64,000 nucleotides of DNA from Fodinibius sp. Rm-B-1B1-1. Lineage in GTDB: Bacteria; Bacteroidota; Rhodothermia; Balneolales; Balneolaceae. Position numbers and translations under genes: made by a program. Each line of letters starts with the position of its first letter. Position 1 is the first letter of the stretch. The stretch covers positions 186,001 to 250,000 of the forward strand of contig NZ_JBCFYD010000001.1 of assembly GCF_038594945.1 (NCBI RefSeq), read 5' to 3'. Under the pieces are notes generated by a model that saw nothing but the letters and a program-made list of their open reading frames with translations, did no database searches and was not told where the DNA came from. This document shows positions 27,241-35,064 of this stretch, piece after piece.

Positions 27241-28365
27241 ATGAACCGTATAACCTTTTCGATCTTATTACTGCTCCTTTACCCCTTAACCATAGAGGCT
27301 CAAACTCTTCAAGAGAAAACAAAAACGCAACCATCTCTGGATGAAAAAATTGGTCAAATGTTATTGGTTGGATTCCGCGGAACTTCTGTTGCAGATACTA
27401 ATCATATAAAACGGGATTTAACCAACTATCACGTAGGGGGAGTAGTTTTATTTGACTATGACGTTCCAACAAAATCCACCACCCGAAATATTGAATCGCC
27501 TTCACAGCTCCAAAAATTAATTCAAGATCTAAAACAATTAGGTGGTACCCGTTTAATTGTCTCTATTGACCAAGAAGGAGGTAAAGTAGCTCGACTTAAA
27601 CCTGAAAAAGGATTCTCTAAAACTGTCTCGGCGGCCTATTTAGGTCAACTTGACAATGCTGACAGCACTCGACATTATGCCCGAAAGTCAGCCGAAACGT
27701 TGGCTAACCTTGGCATTAACATGAATTTTGCTCCCGTTGTGGATCTTAATGTTAACCCCGACAACCCCATTATTGGGGGCATAGATCGCAGCTTTTCTGC
27801 TGATCCTCAAACGGTAACAAAGCATGCATCTATCTATATCCAAACATTTGATAACCATGGAGTATGGACCGTTCTCAAACACTTTCCCGGGCATGGAAGC
27901 TCCAAAAATGATTCGCATTTAGGCGTAGTAGATGTGACAGATACCTGGTCGGAGCAGGAGCTGATCCCCTACAAAAAACTTATCGACAGAGATTTGGTTG
28001 ATGCTATAATGACAGCCCACATTTTTAATCGAAATATAGATCCAGACTTTCCTGCCACATTATCCAAACCTGCAATTGAAGGTTTATTACGAAATGATCT
28101 AAAATATAAAGGACTCGTTATTTCTGACGATTTGATGATGGGAGCAATACGCAATGAATATGGCCTAAAAACAACCATCAAAAATGCCTTAACCGCCGGT
28201 GTAGATATTTTGACCTTTGGGAACAATTCAATATATGATCCTAATATCGTCCCAAAAGCGCATCAGATTATTAAGGAACTTGTTCAAGAGGGAACAATTT
28301 CAAAACAACGGATTACTGAATCGTATAATAAAATCATGGAATTAAAATCGAATGCTGATATGTAA
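27241..28365 (+). CDS. Secreted glycoside hydrolase family 3 (beta-N-acetylhexosaminidase-like)
   Basis: 374 residues from the ATG at 27241, which places the signal peptide (NRITFSILLLLLYPLTIEAQ) at the start; a TTG 21 bases upstream is less likely. It is the NagZ-type single-domain GH3 fold. Signatures: KHFPGHG at 213-219, followed by D224 and H226 (the NagZ Asp-His acid/base pair), and the nucleophile D296 in VISDDLMM. The enzyme probably removes N-acetylglucosamine from peptidoglycan fragments or chitin-like glycans outside the cytosol. Convergent with the downstream membrane-protein gene, with an 8-bp gap. Confidence 0.92.
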   Translation: MNRITFSILLLLLYPLTIEAQTLQEKTKTQPSLDEKIGQMLLVGFRGTSVADTNHIKRDLTNYHVGGVVLFDYDVPTKSTTRNIESPSQLQKLIQDLKQLGGTRLIVSIDQEGGKVARLKPEKGFSKTVSAAYLGQLDNADSTRHYARKSAETLANLGINMNFAPVVDLNVNPDNPIIGGIDRSFSADPQTVTKHASIYIQTFDNHGVWTVLKHFPGHGSSKNDSHLGVVDVTDTWSEQELIPYKKLIDRDLVDAIMTAHIFNRNIDPDFPATLSKPAIEGLLRNDLKYKGLVISDDLMMGAIRNEYGLKTTIKNALTAGVDILTFGNNSIYDPNIVPKAHQIIKELVQEGTISKQRITESYNKIMELKSNADM

Positions 28366-28373
28366 TTCCTCTC

Positions 28374-29267
28374 CTATGAGGAATGCTGCCAATAATGTTC
28401 AATATCATCTCCAAACTTTTGGGTATACACACGAGTAAAAATAGCTCCCACAAGCACTACCTGGATATTGTAGTAAATCCACACTAAAAATACGACAAAA
28501 GATCCTGCAGCTTTGTACATTGGCTGTAGAGCCAGTGATCCCAAATACCAATCAACCAACGATTTACCCGCTATTACCAAAATAGTGGTTACAGCAGCCC
28601 CCACTAAAATATCTCTCCACCGAACATTTAGATCTGGTAAAATCCGAAACAATACCGCAAAAAAGGTGATTGCCAATACTACATTTACAATAGACGTGCC
28701 CCACTTCAGAAAAAATAAATTGCTATCACCAACAATAGGGATCAACAAGTCTTGCAAACTGTAAATAATACTTTCGGATATCAGTCCCGCTAAAAAGAGT
28801 AAACTTAACGCCCCGATAAAAAGTAATGATACCAGCCGATCCCACAGAAATTGCCAAAATGAATTTAACCCGGTTTCCTCTAATCCCCAGATTAGATTCA
28901 AGGTGTATTTTATTTGGGATAACAGCGTAGTTGCCCCAAAAAGTAACGTTGCAATAGCAATCAGCGATGACCAAAACCCGGATGCCCCTTGAGCAGTTGA
29001 CACCACGATTTCATCGATTGATGCTGTAAGTTCAGGACCTGCAATCGTTTCAATGGTTTGTTCGAATCCGGCTTCTCCCAGCTGGCTCCCTAATACCATA
29101 CTGACAATCCACACAGTAATAATTGCTAATGGTGCTGTCGAAAATATAGCATAAAATGCAATAGCTGCACCATGTAATCCAATATTAACTTCCCAAATTT
29201 GCTGATACGTTTCGGTTAATAACTCTTTTATATTCGTTAGTAATTTCACAATTGTCTTTTGCTTCAA
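28374..29267 (-). CDS. YihY/BrkB family inner-membrane protein
   Basis: 297 residues with six hydrophobic helices, matching the YihY/virulence factor BrkB family. Recognisable segments are GAAIAFYAIFSTAPL, GATTLLSQIKYTLNLIWG and the C-terminal AGSFVVFLVWIYYNIQVVLVG. The start codon is TTG at 29267: reading upstream the frame meets a stop after two codons and there is no in-frame ATG nearby. A TAGGAT-like site lies about 10 bases before it. The family's biochemical role is unresolved (once taken for RNase BN in error). Confidence 0.88.
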   Translation of the reverse strand: MKQKTIVKLLTNIKELLTETYQQIWEVNIGLHGAAIAFYAIFSTAPLAIITVWIVSMVLGSQLGEAGFEQTIETIAGPELTASIDEIVVSTAQGASGFWSSLIAIATLLFGATTLLSQIKYTLNLIWGLEETGLNSFWQFLWDRLVSLLFIGALSLLFLAGLISESIIYSLQDLLIPIVGDSNLFFLKWGTSIVNVVLAITFFAVLFRILPDLNVRWRDILVGAAVTTILVIAGKSLVDWYLGSLALQPMYKAAGSFVVFLVWIYYNIQVVLVGAIFTRVYTQKFGDDIEHYWQHSS

Positions 29268-29355
29268 GATGTGTTAATCCTACATTAAAAATGTGGGCAA
29301 CATTCATTTGCCCACAAATTATCCGATATATTGATTAAAACAAGTTATAAACATT

Positions 29356-29934
29356 ATGCCAGAACAGTATAGCTACGACTGGTTTATCCAACAATTTGAG
29401 AATACCAAAGATTCTGCTGAACAATTTGTTACATCAATTGATGAAACGCTTTTTCTGCAACCACCTGCTGAAGGTCGGTGGAGTATTGCTGAATGTTACA
29501 ATCACTTGATAAACTATGGTGATTTATATTTTGATAACATCACTGGTGCCATAACTGAATCTTCGCACACTATCCAAGCTGGTACCATAACCTTTCCACC
29601 GCGTTGGCTTGCTCAAAAGGTTATCAGCTTTTTTGAACCGCCCTATCGGATTAAACTAAAAACCATCAAACCAATGAAACCCGTCGATACTTCGGAATAT
29701 AACCGCACGGAGCTTCTGAACGAGTACCTTCACTTGCAAGATCAACTTATCGTGCAACTCAAAAAAGCTCGTACAAAACAGCTGGATCTAAGACGAAAAA
29801 AGGTGCCTCACCCCATTTTTCCCCTGCTCTCAATGACACTCTCCGAATGCTTCCTTCTGCTTGAAGCTCATCAACGTCGACACCAGTGGCAAGCTGAACA
29901 AACACTAAAAGTACTTGAAAATAATTCTACATAA
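29356..29934 (+). CDS. DinB-family protein
   Basis: 192 residues forming the DinB/YfiT four-helix bundle. An N-terminal WSIAECYNHLINYGDLYF helix carries one metal-ligand His, and the C-terminal FLLLEAHQRRHQWQAEQ helix carries the others (HxxxH). Members bind a divalent metal and include thiol-dependent transferases; the substrate is unknown here. Divergent from BrkB across an 88-bp gap and convergent with crtZ across four bases. Confidence 0.83.
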   Translation: MPEQYSYDWFIQQFENTKDSAEQFVTSIDETLFLQPPAEGRWSIAECYNHLINYGDLYFDNITGAITESSHTIQAGTITFPPRWLAQKVISFFEPPYRIKLKTIKPMKPVDTSEYNRTELLNEYLHLQDQLIVQLKKARTKQLDLRRKKVPHPIFPLLSMTLSECFLLLEAHQRRHQWQAEQTLKVLENNST

Positions 29935-29938
29935 TCCC

Positions 29939-30385
29939 CTACTTCTGATATTTGTCATATGGAAATAAAAACAGACCGTATGGCTCCTGCCCCTCTTTAT
30001 TAATAGACTGATGATGCCGTTGGTGCGCATACCTAATCAACCGCATGACTTTACTGTCACTTTTAAAAGGCATGAACCGCTTGTGTGCAAACAGGTCGTG
30101 AATAATAAAGTAAAGCATTCCATATACGGCGATGCCCACCCCTACTGCAAAGCTGATCGATTCTATGGGAGCCATACGTCCACGATACATTAGATATACC
30201 GAAATGCATGCAAAAAACACTGAAAAAAGATCATTAAGCTCAAATAACCCGTGCGTCGGCTCATGGTGTGAGCGATGAATATCCCACAACAAACCGTGGA
30301 AAATGAATCGATGAACCAAGTAGGAGATTATTTCCATCCCTGCAAAACCCAACAGCAGCCAGCCAAAAAATACCAACATTTGCAT
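29939..30385 (-). CDS. crtZ: Beta-carotene hydroxylase (CrtZ type)
   Basis: 148 residues, a small membrane di-iron hydroxylase of the sterol desaturase/CrtZ superfamily. The four His clusters are complete: H25-H30, H37/H40/H41 (HRSHH), H96-H101 (HDLFAH) and H121/H124/H125 (HQRHH). The segment HEPTHGLFELNDLF is diagnostic of CrtZ. It adds 3-hydroxyl groups to beta-ionone rings, making zeaxanthin-type xanthophylls. No other carotenoid gene is adjacent; a CrtI-like desaturase is encoded 27 kb away in this window. Confidence 0.9.
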   Translation of the reverse strand: MQMLVFFGWLLLGFAGMEIISYLVHRFIFHGLLWDIHRSHHEPTHGLFELNDLFSVFFACISVYLMYRGRMAPIESISFAVGVGIAVYGMLYFIIHDLFAHKRFMPFKSDSKVMRLIRYAHQRHHQSINKEGQEPYGLFLFPYDKYQK

Positions 30386-30493
30386 GACAATATGTATTCA
30401 GTTCTTGTATATAATTTTTGCCATAAATATTAAAATCGGGACTTAATACCAAGCAGTCCTTGTTATTAATAAATGAACTTAAACAGATAGGTT

Positions 30494-30931
30494 ATGGAAG
30501 ATTTTAGAATCACAGACATTTACTCTGGTGATATCGATCGGCAACCCGAACGAGACGATAACCGATTTCGCAAAGAAACGGGATTCCCTTCCCCTGCCCG
30601 CGATCACTTTGAAAAACCCTTGTCGCTTGATGATTATATCATAAAACGTCCCGCGGCAACGTTCTTTATGCGCGTTAAAGGAGATGGACTGAATGGCATT
30701 GGAATTTTTTCGGATGATATTCTCGTTATAGACCGGTCAATAAAGCCTACAGCCAAACACGTAATTGTTGCCATACTGGAAGGTGAAATGGTGGTTCGCA
30801 AACTGATTAAAAAAGCACGTTCAATGTATTTGGCAACAGATAAAACCAATGAGCAACTGCAAAAAATTACAAAAGAGATCGATTTTGAAATCTGGGGTGT
30901 TGTCACACACACCATCCACAAATTTATATAA
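30494..30931 (+). CDS. UmuD/LexA-like S24 protein with both catalytic residues replaced
   Basis: 145 residues aligning over its length with UmuD (GFPSPA near the N terminus, PAATFFMRVKGDG, DDILVIDRS, FEIWGVVTH). In UmuD the self-cleavage dyad is Ser in GDSM and Lys in TVKKL. Here these are G65 (GDGL) and R102 (VVRKL), and the Cys-Gly cleavage site is T29-G30. The protein therefore should not cleave itself, so it may be a fixed UmuD'-like or structural protein. No umuC lies nearby. It starts an apparent operon with a TetR-like regulator (2-bp gap) and an ABC1 kinase (3-bp gap). Confidence 0.82.
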   Translation: MEDFRITDIYSGDIDRQPERDDNRFRKETGFPSPARDHFEKPLSLDDYIIKRPAATFFMRVKGDGLNGIGIFSDDILVIDRSIKPTAKHVIVAILEGEMVVRKLIKKARSMYLATDKTNEQLQKITKEIDFEIWGVVTHTIHKFI

Positions 30932-30933
30932 CC

Positions 30934-31632
30934 ATGGATAGATTTGATCCCGATACATTTGAAATGAAGTTTATGATCGCCAATGCTGCAACTGATTTAT
31001 ACATCCAGGGCGATGGCGAATTTTATATTAAAGATGTAGCAAAAAAAGTGGATATCACTCCTGCTGAGGTATTCAATTACTTTCCGAATAAAAAAGCCAT
31101 TTTAGAATTCTATTATGCTTCGCTTATTATTCGCTATGAGATGATGATTGATGAAATTGATAATTTTGAATCCTATACCCTGAGCGAGAAACTATCAAAT
31201 TTTGCATTTACCAATTTTGATATGCTTCGTGAAAAAGAGGGATTCGTAGAAGCCACGCTCGAAGATTATATCTTAAACAGTTTCTGTAAAACGGATTTTG
31301 AAAAGGAGCTTGAACGGTTAGCAAAACAATTTTTACAGAATGATGATCGCGTCTCGATCGCTTCTACCCTGGTGCTAAACCAATATGCCTACTCTCTGCT
31401 ACGTCGGCAGTACCTGGAACTATTGCGCTTTTGGATCAACGATACCAGCGAAGACAAAGAACTTACCATGGAGCTGACCGATAAAGCTACTGCTGTATTA
31501 CAAGAGGCTGTTTACAATCCAGTACTCGACAAAAGTTTTGATCTATTCAAATTCATAAATGCTAATCGAAAGGCATTTATCAACAATATCCCCATTGTAA
31601 AAAAACTCTGTTCTAAAATTGAAATACGATAA
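30934..31632 (+). CDS. TetR-family transcriptional regulator
   Basis: 232 residues. The N-terminal helix-turn-helix (about 10-60) reads FYIKDVAKKVDITPAEVFNYFPNKKAILEFYY, typical of TetR. The C-terminal ligand-binding helices are divergent, so the effector is unknown. It lies between the UmuD-like gene and an ABC1-kinase gene with gaps of 2 and 3 bp. Such a spacing suggests one transcript, possibly autoregulated. Confidence 0.85.
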   Translation: MDRFDPDTFEMKFMIANAATDLYIQGDGEFYIKDVAKKVDITPAEVFNYFPNKKAILEFYYASLIIRYEMMIDEIDNFESYTLSEKLSNFAFTNFDMLREKEGFVEATLEDYILNSFCKTDFEKELERLAKQFLQNDDRVSIASTLVLNQYAYSLLRRQYLELLRFWINDTSEDKELTMELTDKATAVLQEAVYNPVLDKSFDLFKFINANRKAFINNIPIVKKLCSKIEIR

Positions 31633-31635
31633 TAT

Positions 31636-32961
31636 ATGAGTAACGATTTTCCATCCTCTAAGCTTGAGCGCGGTAAAATTTTTGCAAAAACGGGCCTTAA
31701 GGTAGGCACAAACTATGCAAAACGATATCTCAAAAAATCTGCAGGTAAAAAAGAAAGTGAAGAAGAGGGCAAAAAATTTCATGCCGATAATGCCCGCCAG
31801 GTTTTCAATGAATTCACCAAACTTCGCGGCACTGCACTAAAAATTGCCCAATCATTAAGTATGGATGACGGTATGCTGCCCGAAGAATTTGCTGAGGTAA
31901 TGAGCGAATCGCAATACAGCGTACCACCTATCAACAAAGCGTTGGCCCGATCAATTATACGAAAGGAACTCGGGGATTATCCCGAAAACCTATTCGCCCA
32001 TTTTAATACTGAAGCTATTGCTGCTGCATCTATCGGACAAGTTCACGAGGCTGAGCTTAAAAACGGGCAAAAAGTTGCAGTTAAAATTCAGTACCCGAAT
32101 GTTCGCAATACCATTCATTCCGATTTATCGATGGCTAAAACACTTATGAAACGTATCGTTAATCGAAATGGGAATTTTGACGAATATTTTGAAGAAATTG
32201 AAGATACGCTGATAGAGGAAACCGATTATCACCAAGAAGGTAAATACCTACAATATTTTAACAAGCGATTTTCGGAAGGTGATGTTATAACCCCCAAATA
32301 CATAGCGGAGTTTTCGACCGGTAAAGTACTAACTATGTCTTTCATAGAAGGGCGACATCTAAAAGAATTTTTAGCCTCCAACCCCAGCCAAGAAGAACGT
32401 AATCATTTCGGACAACTGCTCTGGGACTTCTTTCACGATCAGGTAGAGCAACGTAATTTTATTCATGCCGATACCCACCCCGGCAATTTTTTCTTCCGTG
32501 AAGATGGTAAATTAGGTGTTATCGATTTTGGATGCGTAAAGAAGTTCTCAGAAGAGTTTACCCACAATTATATGAAACTGCTACCTAAGCATTTAAAACA
32601 AAATGAACAAGAAATCAGGGAGCTATATCTGAAGCTGGATATTATTAAGGCGAATCCTAAAAATCCCGAAAAAGAAGAAGAATTTTTCCAATTTTGTAAA
32701 GCCTATGGAGATACATTTGCCAAACCATATATGGGCAATGAGTTTGATTTTAGTGATCCTGAATTTAAGGAAAAAATCACGCACTTCGCCCGCGAATTAC
32801 CTATCAAAAACGAACCGCGTGGCGACAAAAACTTTATCTATAGTACCAAAGTCCATATTGGGCTATACAACATGCTAATGAAATTGGGAGCGCAAATTGA
32901 CACCGAACGGAGTAAAAAACTTACTCACAATATGATTGAAACTATGGATAAAGGAACGTAA
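31636..32961 (+). CDS. ABC1/UbiB/AarF-family atypical kinase
   Basis: 441 residues. The family-specific KxGQ-like segment appears as LRGTALKIAQSLSMD. The A-rich nucleotide loop is AAASIGQVHEAEL (the ABC1 equivalent of the glycine-rich loop), followed by the catalytic-lysine motif VAVKIQYP. The catalytic loop is HADTHPGNFF and the metal-binding DFG is VIDFGCVKKF. Relatives act in isoprenoid/quinone biosynthesis or lipid homeostasis. No C-terminal transmembrane pair is visible, unlike UbiB. Last gene of the three-gene operon, followed by a terminator. Confidence 0.92.
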   Translation: MSNDFPSSKLERGKIFAKTGLKVGTNYAKRYLKKSAGKKESEEEGKKFHADNARQVFNEFTKLRGTALKIAQSLSMDDGMLPEEFAEVMSESQYSVPPINKALARSIIRKELGDYPENLFAHFNTEAIAAASIGQVHEAELKNGQKVAVKIQYPNVRNTIHSDLSMAKTLMKRIVNRNGNFDEYFEEIEDTLIEETDYHQEGKYLQYFNKRFSEGDVITPKYIAEFSTGKVLTMSFIEGRHLKEFLASNPSQEERNHFGQLLWDFFHDQVEQRNFIHADTHPGNFFFREDGKLGVIDFGCVKKFSEEFTHNYMKLLPKHLKQNEQEIRELYLKLDIIKANPKNPEKEEEFFQFCKAYGDTFAKPYMGNEFDFSDPEFKEKITHFARELPIKNEPRGDKNFIYSTKVHIGLYNMLMKLGAQIDTERSKKLTHNMIETMDKGT

Positions 32962-32973
32962 ACAACCTATAAC

Positions 32974-33009
32974 TAAAAATAGCCCAAGGGTTACCCCCGG
33001 GCTATTTTT
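32974..33009. terminator. Bidirectional hairpin terminator
   Basis: AAAAATAGCCCaaGGG pairs with CCCGGGCTATTTTT: a strong GC core with flanking A and T runs usable from both strands, between convergent ABC1 kinase and hflC genes. Confidence 0.85.
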
Positions 33010-33031
33010 ATACGTTAAAACTCCTTTCTTT

Positions 33032-33979
33032 TTAATTTTCCATATCACGCAAAAACCGGAAGAATTCACTATCCGTTGACAGAATAACAGAAGTCTCTTT
33101 ATCTAAAGACTTCCCATACGACTCCAGCGTTCGTGTAAAGTTATAGAGCTCACGCGCTGTATTACTTTGGTTATAGGCATCTGCGTAAATGGCTGTGGCC
33201 TGTGCATCAGCCTCACCCCTAATTTCCTCGGCTCGGCGGAATGCTTCCGACTCTATCGACTGCAGCTCTCGCTCTTTCTCACCATTAATACGAGCCGCTT
33301 CCCCTTCTCCTTCGGAACGAAACTTATCAGCAATGCGATTACGCTCACTTATCATTCGGTCATAGACAGTTTGGCGCACATCTTCTACATAGTTAATCCG
33401 CTTAAACCGAAAGTCAAGTACTTTTAATCCAAGATCTGAAGCCCGCTCGTTGGCTAACCCTTGTATCATTGTTTGGATAGAATCACGGCCCACAGAGATA
33501 TCGGCCAGCGTATCTTCTACGATTTCAGTGATCGTAGCATCTGATTTTGGATCACGATTAGATGATCGAACCACCTCTACCAGGTCATGCGAGGCAACAG
33601 CATTACGCGTTTCCCCATCTAAAATATCATCCAGCCGCGATTGGGCCCCTCGCTCATCACGCAATCGCTTAAAAAATTGTAATGGGTCCGTTATCTGCCA
33701 TCGAGCGTACGTATCCACAAAAATAAACTTTTTATCCTTGGTTGGCACCTGGTTTCGGTCGCCATCCCATTCGAGATAGCGCTCATCAAAATAGTGTGCT
33801 CGCTGTATAAACGGGACCTTCATATTTAAGCCGGGATCGGTTACTGTTTCTCCAATTGGCTCACCAAATTGCGTAATAATAACCTGCTCCGTTTCATCGA
33901 CGGTATAAAACCCATCCAAAGCTACCAACACCAAGATCCCCAGAACTACAAGTAATGAAATACCTTTCCAATTCTTCAT
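33032..33979 (-). CDS. hflC: FtsH protease modulator HflC
   Basis: 315 residues: one N-terminal transmembrane helix (about 6-24), an SPFH/prohibitin domain (VDETEQVIITQFGEPI onward) and a coiled-coil region with ERNRIADKFRSEGEGEAARINGE-like composition. HflC pairs with HflK in a large periplasm-facing membrane complex that restrains FtsH. Second gene of hflK-hflC, separated by two bases. Confidence 0.95.
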   Translation of the reverse strand: MKNWKGISLLVVLGILVLVALDGFYTVDETEQVIITQFGEPIGETVTDPGLNMKVPFIQRAHYFDERYLEWDGDRNQVPTKDKKFIFVDTYARWQITDPLQFFKRLRDERGAQSRLDDILDGETRNAVASHDLVEVVRSSNRDPKSDATITEIVEDTLADISVGRDSIQTMIQGLANERASDLGLKVLDFRFKRINYVEDVRQTVYDRMISERNRIADKFRSEGEGEAARINGEKERELQSIESEAFRRAEEIRGEADAQATAIYADAYNQSNTARELYNFTRTLESYGKSLDKETSVILSTDSEFFRFLRDMEN

Positions 33980-33981
33980 CG

Positions 33982-35001
33982 CTAATTCTCCTGTTGATTT
34001 GAATTCGTATTCGGTTGATCAATATTTACTCCATCCATCTGCATCTGCAGCAACGGAAGCACGTTATTTCCATTTTGATCCGTTATAATCTTTTTGCCCA
34101 GCTTGGGAATTACATCCTCCAGGGTTTCGAGATACAGTCTGCGCTTGGTAACTTCGGGCGCTTTTATATATTCTCGGTACAACTGATTAAAACGCGAAGC
34201 TTCACCTTCAGCACGATTCACCCGATTCACAGCATATCCTTCTGCTCGTTGAATAGTTTCTTGTGCGCGTCCCTTGGCCCGTGGAATAACTTTATTAAAC
34301 TCTGATTTTGCCTGATTTATCAGGGTCTCTTTTCGCTGTTGAGCCTCATTAACGGCATTAAACGAAGGTTTTACAGGATCTGGGGGATTAATATCTTGCA
34401 ACACAATCTGCTCTATCTGGATACCCGATTCATATTCATCGCAAATTTTTTGGACCATTTCCTGTGCCTTGGCAGCAACTTCGGCACGACCAACGGTTAA
34501 TACCTCGTTTACGGTCCGATCTCCAACAATTTGCCGCATGGCCGATTCTGATATATCGCGCAAGGTTTGCTCGGGATTCCGAATTTTAAACAAAAAGTTA
34601 TAGGGATCATCCACACGATATTGCACAACCCACTCCACATCAGCCAGATTAAGATCTCCGGAAAGCATCAATGATTCATCGCCATACCCCTCTTCCTGAT
34701 ATGACGAACGCACATCAGCTGAAGTTGTTCGATAGCCAAATTCATGCTTTAGTTGTCGTTCAACGGGAACGTACTGTACATCTTCAACGAAGGGTGCTTT
34801 AAAGTTCAGTCCCGGATAGGCCGTTCGGGTATATTCCCCAAAACGAGTTACAATACCTACTTCTTCGGGATTTACCGTAAAAAAAGATGAAAATGCCACC
34901 ACCAATATTAAAGCACCCAATATAATGTATTGGATATTGTTGCTTAAGTTTTTGATTTGGGGCGGCACATTCATTCCAGAAAAATTATCCTCTTGTGCCA
35001 T
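33982..35001 (-). CDS. hflK: FtsH protease modulator HflK
   Basis: 339 residues: a short N-terminal cytosolic segment, one transmembrane helix (about 24-44), then an SPFH domain (VNPEEVGIVTRFGEYTRTAYPGLNFKAPF). A coiled-coil tail includes PRAKGRAQETIQRAEGYAVNRVNRA. Partner of HflC, which follows in the same operon. The Gln/Asn-rich C-terminal end is typical. Confidence 0.95.
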   Translation of the reverse strand: MAQEDNFSGMNVPPQIKNLSNNIQYIILGALILVVAFSSFFTVNPEEVGIVTRFGEYTRTAYPGLNFKAPFVEDVQYVPVERQLKHEFGYRTTSADVRSSYQEEGYGDESLMLSGDLNLADVEWVVQYRVDDPYNFLFKIRNPEQTLRDISESAMRQIVGDRTVNEVLTVGRAEVAAKAQEMVQKICDEYESGIQIEQIVLQDINPPDPVKPSFNAVNEAQQRKETLINQAKSEFNKVIPRAKGRAQETIQRAEGYAVNRVNRAEGEASRFNQLYREYIKAPEVTKRRLYLETLEDVIPKLGKKIITDQNGNNVLPLLQMQMDGVNIDQPNTNSNQQEN

Positions 35002-35064
35002 ATATAAAAAGGATTGATTTCAAATTAGAAATTAAAATTTTAACAAGATACGTAATAACAGTCT

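Noticed and set aside
30261-30452. Minus-strand open frame overlapping crtZ
   Set aside because: It overlaps crtZ, whose four His clusters prove the real frame.
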